Assembly (NCBI RefSeq): GCF_036985505.1
Contig: NZ_BTGQ01000002.1
Location: 248,001 to 312,000, forward strand
Reading direction: 5' to 3'
DNA from: Croceitalea sp947503285
GTDB taxonomy: Bacteria; Bacteroidota; Bacteroidia; Flavobacteriales; Flavobacteriaceae
DNA: 64,000 nt
The notes beneath the pieces were generated by a model. The model saw only the letters and a list, made by a program, of their open reading frames with translations. It did no database searches and was not told where the DNA came from. Shown here one piece after another: positions 1-8,388 of this stretch; positions within the stretch are counted from its first letter, which is position 1, and each line of letters opens with the position of its first letter. The position numbers and the translations under genes were made by a program.

Positions 1-236
1 AAAATAGTTTGTTTCGGATCAATGGGAACTTTGTTATCAATATCCGCCAAACCATACCCTTTTTGCAATAGGGTCCGACCTTCTTTCAGAATAGTAGTGG
101 AAATACCAGGTACCCTATCCTCCGTCACTAAATTGCACAGCAAAGCATCAGCGAGTTCCATACCACTGAGTCCGTTAAGCGGTTTGGTTTTGGTTGAAGG
201 TGAAAAAAAATTAGCTATGCTTGAAAACAAATTCAT
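1..236 (-). CDS. Serine hydrolase, class C beta-lactamase family (N-terminal part, runs off the window)
   Basis: Only the first 78 codons are in the window; the gene continues beyond base 1. The start ATG is at 236-234. After a short hydrophobic stretch (MNLFSSIANFFS), the sequence contains VPGISTTILKEG and the GYGLADIDNKVPI signature that precedes the SxxK catalytic motif in beta-lactamase-related serine hydrolases (Pfam Beta-lactamase, PF00144). The catalytic residues lie outside the window. Known members are esterases or peptidases as often as beta-lactamases, so the substrate is unknown. Its promoter should lie in 237-353, where I see no clear consensus. Confidence 0.72.
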   Translation of the reverse strand, partial: MNLFSSIANFFSPSTKTKPLNGLSGMELADALLCNLVTEDRVPGISTTILKEGRTLLQKGYGLADIDNKVPIDPKQTI

Positions 237-353
237 CACGTATAAAGAAGAAACTTAAAACGATAAAATAATTTGTCTGCCCTGTGATATGAAATTAGAC
301 CATAACCATCCATTTTGATGCGCTTAAATTCAAAATTACTACCCGTACCTAAA

Positions 354-1151
354 TCAGTCCCTGAAAATCAAACGGCCATTAAAGATTTCTTCTACCGTAA
401 CCTCTGAAGGTCGGTTAACACTGATTACATCGCCATAACCTCGAATAATACCACTGATGCGCTCTTGTGGGTTCACGAAAATATCATTAGACCCCCTATG
501 GTTCAACGAAACATTTTGTGAAATCAAGCTTTCGGCCTCAATACGGGAATCACCCGCAGCAATAGTTACGTTCAAACTGTTGGTAACGCCCGATAATTTG
601 ACAAAGGCAATGCCATTTACCAAAATGGAAACATTTTCTGAATTTATGGTTAGATCAAAGGATCCATCGGTGGTTTCGGTCTCGGGGTTAGTGAAACTCT
701 CGGAAACCAAACTTAAATTCGGATAGTTGAGCACGCCATCGCTAGAAATCAAAAGCCCTGTGCTGCTTCTAACATTCTCAATGTTCGGTGAAGTCACATA
801 GACCGTTGTAAGTCCATACTCCCTTACAAAATTACAGGTGTTTTCATTTCTTAAGATAAGCCTATCCCCTTCAACTTCTGCAGACACCTCATTTATTAAA
901 AATTCACCGGACTCCAATTCTACTTTTTGTTCGTCACCTTGAATAAGCACAAGGTTCAGATTTTCAAAAACAGTGATATCGGTGAAATCGGGAACCTCAA
1001 CTTCTAAACGCACCAAATCACCCGCGTTTTGAAAACAATCGGAAGCGTTTTCACTATTGCAAGCGAAAAGGCATAAGAAACAAGACAAAAGATAAAAGAT
1101 ATAGCACCTTTCTTTTCTTGGTTTATTGATTTTGTTTTCCATTTCTTTCAC
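354..1151 (-). CDS. DUF2807 (GIN head domain) lipoprotein
   Basis: 265 residues. A hydrophobic N-terminus ends in a lipobox (LFAC, lipidated Cys about residue 31), so export and membrane anchoring are expected. The rest is rich in beta-strand patterns typical of the DUF2807 family ('putative auto-transporter adhesin, head GIN domain'): an early segment around DFTDITVFENLNLVLIQGD, then repeated S/N/V-rich strands predicted to form a beta-solenoid. The role is unknown; members are common in Bacteroidota. A second ATG three codons in could be the true start. It lies downstream of the PagL-like gene on the same strand with a gap of about 110 bp in which I see no terminator. Confidence 0.8.
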   Translation of the reverse strand: MKEMENKINKPRKERCYIFYLLSCFLCLFACNSENASDCFQNAGDLVRLEVEVPDFTDITVFENLNLVLIQGDEQKVELESGEFLINEVSAEVEGDRLILRNENTCNFVREYGLTTVYVTSPNIENVRSSTGLLISSDGVLNYPNLSLVSESFTNPETETTDGSFDLTINSENVSILVNGIAFVKLSGVTNSLNVTIAAGDSRIEAESLISQNVSLNHRGSNDIFVNPQERISGIIRGYGDVISVNRPSEVTVEEIFNGRLIFRD

Positions 1152-1260
1152 TAAATATTCTTTTAAAGAAAATATGTCCTAATACTATCGTATTTCTGAC
1201 TTGTCACTTTTTAACACGCATAGTCGTTTAAAGTCTTTTTTTTGGTTTTTGATTCCATAC

Positions 1261-2361
1261 CTACAACCTCACCCCTATTCCAAATTCAACGGCCTCTGCT
1301 GCTGCTGCATGTGATTTAAGTGTTACGCTACCAAATACGTTGTCACCGAAATATCTCTTTAAACCAATTCGGTTGTACACACGTCCCTCAAAATCAAAAG
1401 GGTAGTATATATAATAACCCAATTGGGTCACTACGCTCAGCTTATTGATAAATAATTCATGGCCCGCAAAAACCCCAACTCTTTTAAAATCAGTATCGGG
1501 TGCCACATTCATTTCTGGAAAAGATATGGATTGAAAACGTATCAACTCTTTCAGAAAGTTAGAAAAGAAAACATCCGTACCCAACTGAAAGGCACTTTTT
1601 CTACCTAATCGTTTATCGGCATAGGCCGAAAAAATCACGAATCCATACTGCCCGGAGTTCACTACGTCACTTTCATTTAATCCCCCGCGTAAAACGAGAT
1701 TGTATCGAATAGGTTCTTTAATTTTTTCTTTGGTTTGCTTTGGCAAATATTCATAAGACAAGTCCTTATTCAAGTCATAAGTCAATCCAAAATTAATCGC
1801 CGCTGTATTTGTTGAGGTATTCGGTGCCTTAAAGTTGGCGTTTGAGTAATGCAATAACGAGAACCCAGCCTTAAAACCCAAGCCAGCAATGATATTGTCT
1901 TTTTGATAATTGAGCATCACCATTGTTGAACTCAGTAAATGTGAGCCATAGGCATTATTGCGAAAATTCGTGTTCTTATCATATGGGTTTGTATTGTAGG
2001 CGATTCCCTGCCCAATACGAAGTTGAACGTTTCTTTTGAAAAAATAAAAATTATAATGGGCATGGATACCAAAATTTTGCCCCAAAACGGGGTTTTTCAT
2101 GTCTTGATAGGTAAATGTAAAGCCTGTATCGGGATACCCGTAGTCTGCTTCCCAAGCCTCTTCTCCATAGCGTTTTCGGCTCACGCCTACTATAACCCCA
2201 GCTGGATGTTCCGTAATCAAATGGGATATATCGGTATTGTGCAAAAGTATATTGCCGTTGAACTGGCTGACGTCTAGAACATATTTCTTGGACTTCTCAG
2301 AGTCTTGGGCAAACAATACTGCAACCGAAAAAAGAAAAGCAATGAAAGGTAGGTGTTTCAT
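1261..2361 (-). CDS. Acyloxyacyl hydrolase / lipid A 3-O-deacylase (PagL)-like outer-membrane protein
   Basis: Start placed at ATG 2361 because a signal peptide follows at once (MKHLPFIAFLFSVAVLFAQ); the upstream ATG at 2406 would add a basic tail in front of it. About 366 residues. The protein has alternating beta-barrel strands and, near its middle, an HYSNANF segment that matches the His-x-Ser catalytic motif of PagL-type deacylases (PF09411 and relatives). PagL removes a 3-O acyl chain from lipid A at the outer membrane; the activity here is inferred. Bacteroidota homologues are longer than Pseudomonas PagL. It follows metF on the same strand with a gap of about 85 bp, so cotranscription is possible though the functions look unrelated. 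Confidence 0.65.
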   Translation of the reverse strand: MKHLPFIAFLFSVAVLFAQDSEKSKKYVLDVSQFNGNILLHNTDISHLITEHPAGVIVGVSRKRYGEEAWEADYGYPDTGFTFTYQDMKNPVLGQNFGIHAHYNFYFFKRNVQLRIGQGIAYNTNPYDKNTNFRNNAYGSHLLSSTMVMLNYQKDNIIAGLGFKAGFSLLHYSNANFKAPNTSTNTAAINFGLTYDLNKDLSYEYLPKQTKEKIKEPIRYNLVLRGGLNESDVVNSGQYGFVIFSAYADKRLGRKSAFQLGTDVFFSNFLKELIRFQSISFPEMNVAPDTDFKRVGVFAGHELFINKLSVVTQLGYYIYYPFDFEGRVYNRIGLKRYFGDNVFGSVTLKSHAAAAEAVEFGIGVRL

Positions 2362-2447
2362 GGGGCGTAAAAATAGGCTTTTTGGTTTTAGTTTGATTGG
2401 CTTCATAAATCCGTCTTTCTAAAATAGAAAAAGACCGCTATGCCTTA

Positions 2448-3401
2448 TCAAAATAATTCCCTGGCAATTGCTTTTATATTATCTGATTTACCCATGCTGT
2501 AATAGTGTAAGACAGGTACCCCGGCCGCCTTCAGCTCTTTCGATTGTTCAATACACCATTCAACCCCAACTTGACGTACCGCTATGTTCGTTTTACACTG
2601 CTCTACGGCTTCAACTAAATCTTCGGGAATATCTACCCGAAATACCTGAGGCAATAATTGCAAGTGTTTTTTGATTGCCAAAGGCTTTATGCCCGGTATA
2701 ATAGGAACTGTGATGTCCATCTCCCTGGCGGCATCAACAAACTCAAAATACTTTTTGTTATCAAAGAACATTTGGGTAACCACATAATCTGCCCCTAGCT
2801 CCACTTTTTCCTTTAATCGCTTTAAGTCCGATTTAAGGGATGGGGCTTCCATATGTTTTTCAGGGTATCCTGCCACCCCAATACAGAAATCGGAACAATT
2901 ATCGGTTTCTATCACTTCGTGTAGATAATTACCACTGTTCAACTCTTGAATTTGTTTTACCAAACTTGACGCATAAGGGTGCCCTCCTTTCGTCGGTTCA
3001 AAATACTTTTCTTCAAGCATGGCATCACCGCGAAGTGCCATCACATTGTCAATTCCCAAATAATGGCAATCCACCAATAAATATTCCGTCTCTTCTTTGG
3101 TAAACCCTCCGCACAATACATGCGGAACGGTATCCACATTGTACTTTTGGGAAATTGAAGCGCAAATCCCTAAAGTGCCCGGTCGCATACGGGTCAGCTT
3201 TTTATCTAAAAGTCCATCACGGTCAATATAAACGTACTCTTCCCTTGAGGTCGTTACATCAATAAATGGCGGATTGAACTCCATTAAGGGATCGATATTA
3301 TTGTACAACTCTTGAATGCTCTTACCTTTTACAGGCGGAATAATCTCAAAACTGAAGAGCGTTTTTCCGTTCGCTCCTTTTATATGTTCGGTTACTTTCA
3401 T
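2448..3401 (-). CDS. metF: Methylenetetrahydrofolate reductase
   Basis: Reduces 5,10-methylene-THF to 5-methyl-THF, the methyl donor for the MetH pair encoded just upstream. 317 residues from ATG 3401, the usual family length, with the FSFEIIPP start of the TIM barrel, the DVTTSREEY segment and a full barrel to the C-terminus. A TTG 14 codons upstream stays in frame, but that extension is encoded by the GC-rich palindromic repeat at 3403-3429, so I reject it. It probably shares a transcript with metH1 and metH2 under the SAM-I riboswitch at 8199-8320. Confidence 0.96.
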   Translation of the reverse strand: MKVTEHIKGANGKTLFSFEIIPPVKGKSIQELYNNIDPLMEFNPPFIDVTTSREEYVYIDRDGLLDKKLTRMRPGTLGICASISQKYNVDTVPHVLCGGFTKEETEYLLVDCHYLGIDNVMALRGDAMLEEKYFEPTKGGHPYASSLVKQIQELNSGNYLHEVIETDNCSDFCIGVAGYPEKHMEAPSLKSDLKRLKEKVELGADYVVTQMFFDNKKYFEFVDAAREMDITVPIIPGIKPLAIKKHLQLLPQVFRVDIPEDLVEAVEQCKTNIAVRQVGVEWCIEQSKELKAAGVPVLHYYSMGKSDNIKAIARELF

Positions 3402-3402
3402 A

Positions 3403-3429
3403 GGCCCCCTAGCCCCCAAAGGGGGAATT
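3403..3429. repeat. GC-rich palindromic repeat abutting the metF start codon
   Basis: The run GCCCCCAAAGGGGGAA with an outer GGCCCCC arm lies one base upstream of the metF ATG. It belongs to the same family as the ends of the DUF559 element in metH2 (5062-5087 and 5453-5477), the solo copy in thyA and the inverted-repeat element before thyA. On the coding strand it reads GGGGGCCTATGAAAG, and the thyA upstream element ends in the same way (GGGGCCTATGAAAC). It occupies the place of the ribosome-binding site. Confidence 0.7.
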
Positions 3430-3608
3430 TTATTCGTTGACAATTCATTTTTATGCTCTCATTTATTTTTTTAGGCCTTACCACTCGTGAGACTCGTCGT
3501 CGGGCTTTCCTCTCTATTTTTTTTAGTACCCACACTCAAAAAAGATGCCGTTGCAATTCCTAATGCGGAATACACTGTACCAATACAAGATGTTCCCTCT
3601 TTCGAGAA

Positions 3609-6600
3609 CTAGGAAACCTCTACAATATTAGGTGCCAACCATTTGGTAGCCTCATCCAAAGCAATTCCTTTTCTGTTCGCGAAATCGGCTACTTGGTCTT
3701 CCTTTATTTTTCCAAGACCAAAATACTTGGCCTCAGGATGCCCAAAATAGTACCCGCTTACGCTAGCCGCAGGCCACATGGCCAGACTTTCGGTCAATTG
3801 CACCCCTATTCTTTCTTCCACATCCAAGAGTTTCCATATTGTCAATTTTTCTAAATGATCTGGACAGGCTGGATACCCCGGTGCCGGACGAATACCTTTA
3901 TATTTTTCAGCAATAAGGTCATCGTTCGACAATGTTTCATCAGTAGCATAACCCCAATGTTTAGCACGTACCTCTTTATGCAGATATTCTGCAAAAGCCT
4001 CGGCAAGTCTATCAGCCAGCGCCTTGATCATAATGGCACTATAATCATCATGGGTCGCTTCGAACTCAGCCGCCTTTTCCTGTGTGCCAAATCCAGCCGA
4101 CACACAAAAACATCCGATATAATCTTGAATTCCCGTTTCTTTAGGAGCAATAAAATCAGCGAGCGCAATATTGGGAACCCCAGCTCTTTTTTTGAGTTGT
4201 TGCCGTAATGTTCTAAAGGTAAATTCTTCTTTTTCACCATTTAAAACCTGTATATCATCATCATTGATTTGATTGGCTGGAAATAAGCCAAAAACCGCTT
4301 TACCTGATAACCATTTTTCCTTTAAAATCTGTTTCAGCATCTTTTGAGCATCTTCGAACAGTTCCGTTGCCTGTTCTCCGACAACATCATCTTTTAAAAT
4401 ATCAGGGTATTTACCGTGCAAGTCCCAACTTCTAAAGAATGGGGTCCAATCAATAAAGTCATTGAGCACTGCTAAATCAAAGTCTTCCAAAACTTTAATA
4501 CCTATTTGCTTCGGTTCTTTATTTTTAAAAGCATCCCAATTCAGCAAAAGTTTATTTTTTCGGGCTTCTTGCAGGCTTACATATTCTTTTTGTTTGGTTC
4601 GATTCAAAAATTTCTCGCGAAAACCCTCATAATCCAATTTGATTGCTTTCTTGTAGTCTTCTGAAGTGTCTTTTTGTAATAAATCACCAACTACGGTTAC
4701 CGCCCTTGAAGCGTCATTGACATGTACTACTGATTGCGTATATACCGGGGCTATTTTTACTGCGGTATGCGCCTTGCTGGTCGTCGCGCCACCAATCAGT
4801 AATGGCACCTTAAATTCTTGTCGTTCCATCTCTTTGGCCAAAAACACCATTTCATCTAAAGACGGAGTAATCAACCCACTTAAACCAATGATATCTACTT
4901 GTTCTTCTTTCGCTTTTTGGATAATTTTTTCCGGTGGCACCATAACGCCCAAGTCTACAATCTCATAATTGTTGCACGCCAAGACAACGGAAACAATATT
5001 CTTACCAATATCGTGTACATCTCCCTTTACCGTAGCCATTAGGATTTTGCCTGCTCTACGTGCCCCCCCCGCCCCCAAAGGGGGAGCTTCTAAAGTTTTA
5101 TGAATAACTTCCAATACATTTTCAAGATTACCCAAAACTTCTTCATTAGTGAATCGAATGACCCGATACCCTTGGTTTTCTAGCCATGCTGTTCGCTCTT
5201 TATCAGACTTTTTATTTTCTGGTAATTGATGGTGCAATCCATCAATTTCAACAATCAAGTTTTGTTTTAAACAAATAAAATCGGCTATGAACTCACCGAT
5301 AATATGTTGTCTTCTAAATTTAAACCCATCTAAATTCTTGTTACTCAAAGCATTCCAGAGTAATGCTTCAGCTTTGGTAGGCTGATTTCGCATTTTCTTG
5401 GCATATTCTTTAAGCAGTCCGTATAAAACTGTATTGGCCGTTGCCCAATATTGCTCCCCCTTTGGGGGTTGGGGGGCTTTTTTTGCCTCTTCAATATAAG
5501 GTTCTAAATAGGCTACTGCTTTTTTCATGACCCTAGCCGACTTGACCACTTGTGGTAGAAACATTTTTCCACTACCGAACAAATCCCCTACCACGTTCAT
5601 CCCCGTCATCAAATTTCCTTCAATGACCTCTAAAGGTTTTGAAGCTTTTTGACGGGCTTCCTCCACATCTTCTACTATATATTGGTCAATACCTTTGACC
5701 AAAGCTCGTGTAATCCTGTCTTGTAAAGGTTCTTGTCGCCATGACAAGTCTACTTTATTTTCTTTAGCTTTTCCTTGAACGGTTTCAGCAAATTCCAATA
5801 GACGCTCTGTGGCATCATCCCTGCGGTTTAAGATTACATCTTCAACATGTTCCAATAGAGCTGCTGGAATATCATCATATACCTCAAGCATGGCAGGATT
5901 AACGATACCCATGTTCATCCCTGCTTTTATCGCATAGTACAAAAACACCGAATGCATGGCTTCTCGCACGGGATTATTTCCACGAAAAGAAAATGACACG
6001 TTACTAACACCCCCGCTGACACTACAATGTGGTAAATTCTCCCTCACCCACTTTGTACCCTCAATAAAGTCAAGCGCATTGCGTTTGTGCTCGTCCATTC
6101 CCGTAGCCACAGGGAAAATATTCAGGTCAAAAATGATATCCTCGGGGGCAAAATTCACCTTATCCACCAAAATACGATACGAACGTTCGGCAATTTCAAT
6201 ACGGCGTTGCAAATTATCAGCTTGCCCAACCTCATCAAAGGCCATTACAATGACCGCCGCACCATAGCGTTTGATCAATTTTGCCTGACGCACGAATTCT
6301 TGTTCTCCTTCTTTTAAGCTTATGGAATTCACTACACATTTGCCCTGAACCACTTGAAGACCTGCTTCAATAATTTCCCATTTTGAGCTGTCAATCATAA
6401 TGGGAACTCGTGCTATATCGGGTTCTGCAACTATCAGGTTCAAGAATTTGACCATGGCTTCCTTACCATCGATCAAACCATCATCCATATTAACATCAAT
6501 GATTTGGGCTCCCCCTTCCACCTGATGTCTTGCAATTTCCAACGCCTCGTCAAATTTGTCTTCTTTGATCAAACGGAGAAACTTTTTTGAGCCTGCCACA

Positions 6601-6737
6601 TTGGTACGTTCGCCAACATTGACAAAATTACTTTCTGGTGTAATGACCAGAGGTTCCAGACCGGAAAGCTTTAAATATCTGGTTAGTGGTTGTCGGTTGT
6701 CGGTTGTCGGTATATGTTCAGTGCTAAGAATCATCAA
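3609..6737 (-). CDS. metH: Methionine synthase, folate/cobalamin/activation half, with in-frame DUF559 nuclease domain insertion
   Basis: 1042 residues. Order: pterin-binding barrel (about 25-290, ESNFVNVGERTNVAGSKKF), cobalamin cap helices (about 320-420), an inserted DUF559 domain (421-559), the B12-binding Rossmann domain with DVHDIG (axial His about 575), and the SAM-dependent activation domain (about 720-1042, RPAPGYPACPDH). Without the insert it is about 903 residues, the normal size for a protein lacking the homocysteine domain, which metH1 encodes separately. In E. coli MetH a short linker joins cap and B12 domains at the insertion point. The N-terminal TTDNRQPLTR is encoded by heptad repeats that flank the preceding four-helix-bundle gene; its start ATG overlaps that gene's stop. 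Family function: methyl transfer from methyl-THF through cobalamin to homocysteine. Confidence 0.95.
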   Translation of the reverse strand: MMILSTEHIPTTDNRQPLTRYLKLSGLEPLVITPESNFVNVGERTNVAGSKKFLRLIKEDKFDEALEIARHQVEGGAQIIDVNMDDGLIDGKEAMVKFLNLIVAEPDIARVPIMIDSSKWEIIEAGLQVVQGKCVVNSISLKEGEQEFVRQAKLIKRYGAAVIVMAFDEVGQADNLQRRIEIAERSYRILVDKVNFAPEDIIFDLNIFPVATGMDEHKRNALDFIEGTKWVRENLPHCSVSGGVSNVSFSFRGNNPVREAMHSVFLYYAIKAGMNMGIVNPAMLEVYDDIPAALLEHVEDVILNRRDDATERLLEFAETVQGKAKENKVDLSWRQEPLQDRITRALVKGIDQYIVEDVEEARQKASKPLEVIEGNLMTGMNVVGDLFGSGKMFLPQVVKSARVMKKAVAYLEPYIEEAKKAPQPPKGEQYWATANTVLYGLLKEYAKKMRNQPTKAEALLWNALSNKNLDGFKFRRQHIIGEFIADFICLKQNLIVEIDGLHHQLPENKKSDKERTAWLENQGYRVIRFTNEEVLGNLENVLEVIHKTLEAPPLGAGGARRAGKILMATVKGDVHDIGKNIVSVVLACNNYEIVDLGVMVPPEKIIQKAKEEQVDIIGLSGLITPSLDEMVFLAKEMERQEFKVPLLIGGATTSKAHTAVKIAPVYTQSVVHVNDASRAVTVVGDLLQKDTSEDYKKAIKLDYEGFREKFLNRTKQKEYVSLQEARKNKLLLNWDAFKNKEPKQIGIKVLEDFDLAVLNDFIDWTPFFRSWDLHGKYPDILKDDVVGEQATELFEDAQKMLKQILKEKWLSGKAVFGLFPANQINDDDIQVLNGEKEEFTFRTLRQQLKKRAGVPNIALADFIAPKETGIQDYIGCFCVSAGFGTQEKAAEFEATHDDYSAIMIKALADRLAEAFAEYLHKEVRAKHWGYATDETLSNDDLIAEKYKGIRPAPGYPACPDHLEKLTIWKLLDVEERIGVQLTESLAMWPAASVSGYYFGHPEAKYFGLGKIKEDQVADFANRKGIALDEATKWLAPNIVEVS
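5062..5477 (-). mobile_element. DUF559-carrying element with GC-rich terminal inverted repeats, inserted in frame in metH
   Basis: 416 bp bounded by near-identical inverted repeats at 5062-5087 and 5453-5477; both contain GCCCCCAAAGGGGGAGC or its close variant CCCCCAAAGGGGGAGC. Read on the minus strand it stays open through metH and encodes APQPPKGEQYWATAN, then a complete DUF559 (Vsr-like, PD-(D/E)XK-related) domain: EALLW, GFKFRRQH, GEFIADF, IVEIDGLHH, GYRVIRFTNEEV. It ends as APPLGAGGAR. The putative catalytic acidic residues of the family (ADF and EID) are present. No transposase and no clear target-site duplication is visible. The inverted repeats and compact boundary are seen directly; mobility, and a homing-like role for the nuclease, are inference. 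Confidence 0.85.
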
Positions 6738-7145
6738 TGAGCTTTTTTATAATATTTAATGAATCCGTTAATAAGCTTTTTACATTTTAAAATTTCCCTG
6801 AACAGATTATCGAATTTTTCTTGATTGAGATAGTTTTGATCTAAAGCAATGTATAGTTGTGTTTCCAATTCATAGCGTGAACCTCTTGAAATATGAAGAA
6901 ATTGAATTGTATCCGCTGATGTTCTTCTACCACATCCTTCTGCAATATTTGAAGGGATAGATACGGCACACCTTCTTATTTGGCTTTTTAGACCATAGGT
7001 TTCTTTTTTTGGGAATGTTTTTGAAATTTCATAAACTGAATTCGTCAAAACCCTAGCTTCTTTCCAAACTTCCAACTCTGTATATTCCATTTTCATTTTT
7101 TACCAGCAACTATCAAACAATAACCATCAACTGACAACCGACAAC
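6688..7145. mobile_element. Four-helix-bundle gene with flanking inverted heptad repeats (putative insertion)
   Basis: Left flank 6688-6710 holds three tandem GGTTGTC units. Right flank 7122-7145 holds the complementary degenerate series ending in GACAACCGACAAC. The two flanks are inverted relative to each other and enclose the 120-codon gene at 6734-7096. The right repeat encodes the last residues of metH1 (SLSVVS) and the left repeat encodes TTDNRQP near the start of metH2. This suggests that the unit entered the metH1-metH2 junction and that its ends were captured as protein tails. Mobility is inferred; no transposase is present. Confidence 0.55.
6734..7096 (-). CDS. Four-helix bundle protein (S23 / 23S rRNA intervening-sequence protein family)
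   Basis: 120 residues, matching the family length. Diagnostic segments are LEVWKEARVLTNSVYEISKTFP near the N-terminus (split here by one turn: LEVWKEAR then SVYEISKTFP), YGLKSQIRRCAVSIPSNIAEGCGR in the middle, with the conserved SIPSNIAEG, and FLHISRGSRYELETQL in the third helix. The family was first seen inside 23S rRNA intervening sequences and is also scattered as free-standing genes in Bacteroidota; its biochemical role is unknown. There is no rRNA here. The gene sits between the two methionine synthase halves and overlaps the metH2 start by 4 bp, so it is probably cotranscribed and translationally coupled. Confidence 0.9.
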   Translation of the reverse strand: MKMEYTELEVWKEARVLTNSVYEISKTFPKKETYGLKSQIRRCAVSIPSNIAEGCGRRTSADTIQFLHISRGSRYELETQLYIALDQNYLNQEKFDNLFREILKCKKLINGFIKYYKKAH

Positions 7146-8128
7146 GATCTAGGAGCATAGCGAGCTACCAAATCCGAAATCGCTTTAATATGCGCTGGAG
7201 TGGTTCCGCAACACCCCCCTACGATATTGACCAATCCTTTTTCTACATATTCCTTAATTTGGGCTGCCATTTGTTCTGGGGTCTCATCATACTCCCCAAA
7301 GGCATTGGGTAGACCCGCATTGGGATGTGCGCTTATCGCATGGTTCGATTTTGCCGAAACCACTTCTAAATGGGGCACTAACTGTTTGGCCCCTAAGGCA
7401 CAGTTAAAACCAACCGACAAAATTGGAATATGGGATATGGATATCAAAAACGCTTCTGCTGTTTGACCAGAAAGGGTGCGCCCCGATGCATCGGTAATTG
7501 TTCCGCTAATCATTATCGGAATATCTATATTTCTTTCGTCTTTTACCTCTTCAATGGCAAAAAGGGCTGCTTTCGCATTCAACGTATCAAAAATAGTCTC
7601 GACCAATAATATATCAGCACCACCATCTAACAACGCCTCAACTTGTTGCTTGTAGGCTATTCGTAATTCATCAAAAGAAATTGCGCGAAATCCAGGGTCA
7701 TTGACATCAGGCGACATGCTCGCCGTTTTGTTGGTCGGGCCAATACTTCCAGCAACAAAACGCGGTTTTTCAGGTTCTCTTAGGGTAAAATCATTCGCAA
7801 CTTCTTTGGCAATACGTGCCGATTCGTAATTGAGTTCATAGACCAAATCCTCCATATGGTAATCTGCCATTGCAATGGTAGTGCCTGAGAATGTATTGGT
7901 TTCGACAATATCAGCTCTTGCTTCAAAGTATTTTCTGTGTACCGCTGCAATAGCATCGGGTTGGGTCAATGAAAGTAGGTCATTATTACCTTGTAAAGGA
8001 TGTTCCCACGCTTTGAACCGTTCTCCTCGAAAATCTTCTTCGGTGAACTTGTACTGCTGTAACATAGTGCCCATAGCACCATCTAGAACAAGAATTCGGT
8101 CTTTCAGTATTTCTTTAATATTTCGCAT
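7127..8128 (-). CDS. Methionine synthase, homocysteine S-methyltransferase domain as a separate protein
   Basis: 333 residues corresponding to the N-terminal domain of a full-length MetH. It binds homocysteine through zinc; the ligand cysteines are in GFNCALG and GGCCGTTP, and the N-terminal DGAMGTML motif is present. It must act with the downstream metH product, which carries the folate and B12 domains. Split MetH of this kind is usual in Flavobacteriaceae. The last residues (SLSVVS) come from a repeat flanking the next gene. The leader carries a SAM-I riboswitch, so expression should fall when SAM is abundant. Confidence 0.93.
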   Translation of the reverse strand: MRNIKEILKDRILVLDGAMGTMLQQYKFTEEDFRGERFKAWEHPLQGNNDLLSLTQPDAIAAVHRKYFEARADIVETNTFSGTTIAMADYHMEDLVYELNYESARIAKEVANDFTLREPEKPRFVAGSIGPTNKTASMSPDVNDPGFRAISFDELRIAYKQQVEALLDGGADILLVETIFDTLNAKAALFAIEEVKDERNIDIPIMISGTITDASGRTLSGQTAEAFLISISHIPILSVGFNCALGAKQLVPHLEVVSAKSNHAISAHPNAGLPNAFGEYDETPEQMAAQIKEYVEKGLVNIVGGCCGTTPAHIKAISDLVARYAPRSLSVVS

Positions 8129-8198
8129 AAATACGATTTCGCTTTATCAAAAAGCAATCAAGAAAATAAACGGATACAAGGACGAATAGGTCTTTTGT

Positions 8199-8320
8199 GT
8201 CATCTTTCCCTGTTTTTAACAGGATAGAACGTAGCACCTTCTCGGGTCCTGACAAGCATCAGGATACACCAAGGGTTGCTAAGGTTTCAAAGGGTCTATT
8301 CCCTCCACCTTTCTTGATAA
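8199..8320 (-). promoter_or_regulatory. SAM-I (S-box) riboswitch upstream of metH1
   Basis: On the minus strand the conserved S-box core is readable: GTTATCAAGAAAGGTGGAGG (P1 5' side and J1/2), then GAAACCTTAGCAACC and AAGGTGCTA. P1 closes by pairing GTTATC (8315-8320) with GATGAC (8199-8204). P4 is CCTGTT/AACAGG. The position, about 70 nt before the metH1 start and on the coding strand, fits control of the metH1 - four-helix - metH - metF transcript. The expression platform is not obvious: I see no strong T-rich terminator, so control of translation initiation is plausible. Confidence 0.92.
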
Positions 8321-8388
8321 CTTTCAAATTATATATGAACTGTTGGCAAAGAAACAGCACAATCTGTTCAAAACCAAAAAAACTTTAT

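Noticed and set aside
3402..3443. Upstream TTG start for metF adding 14 residues
   Set aside because: The extension is encoded by the palindromic repeat and is absent from the family; ATG 3401 gives the normal N-terminus.
3485..3608. Open frame continuing in register past the metH stop for about 40 codons
   Set aside because: It has no plausible start codon or ribosome-binding site and no recognisable family; chance continuation or a degenerate tail is simpler than a small gene or stop-codon readthrough.
5062..5477. DUF559 insert as an intein
   Set aside because: No intein splice-site residues (N-terminal Cys/Ser, C-terminal His-Asn) are found at the junctions, and the segment is bounded by inverted repeats.
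6734..7096. Four-helix-bundle gene as a sign of a 23S rRNA intervening sequence
   Set aside because: No rRNA sequence surrounds it; the family also occurs as free-standing genes.
3609..8128. Split methionine synthase as a broken gene
   Set aside because: Both halves are full length for their domains, and the split form is usual in Flavobacteriaceae; only the intervening gene and the DUF559 insert are unusual.
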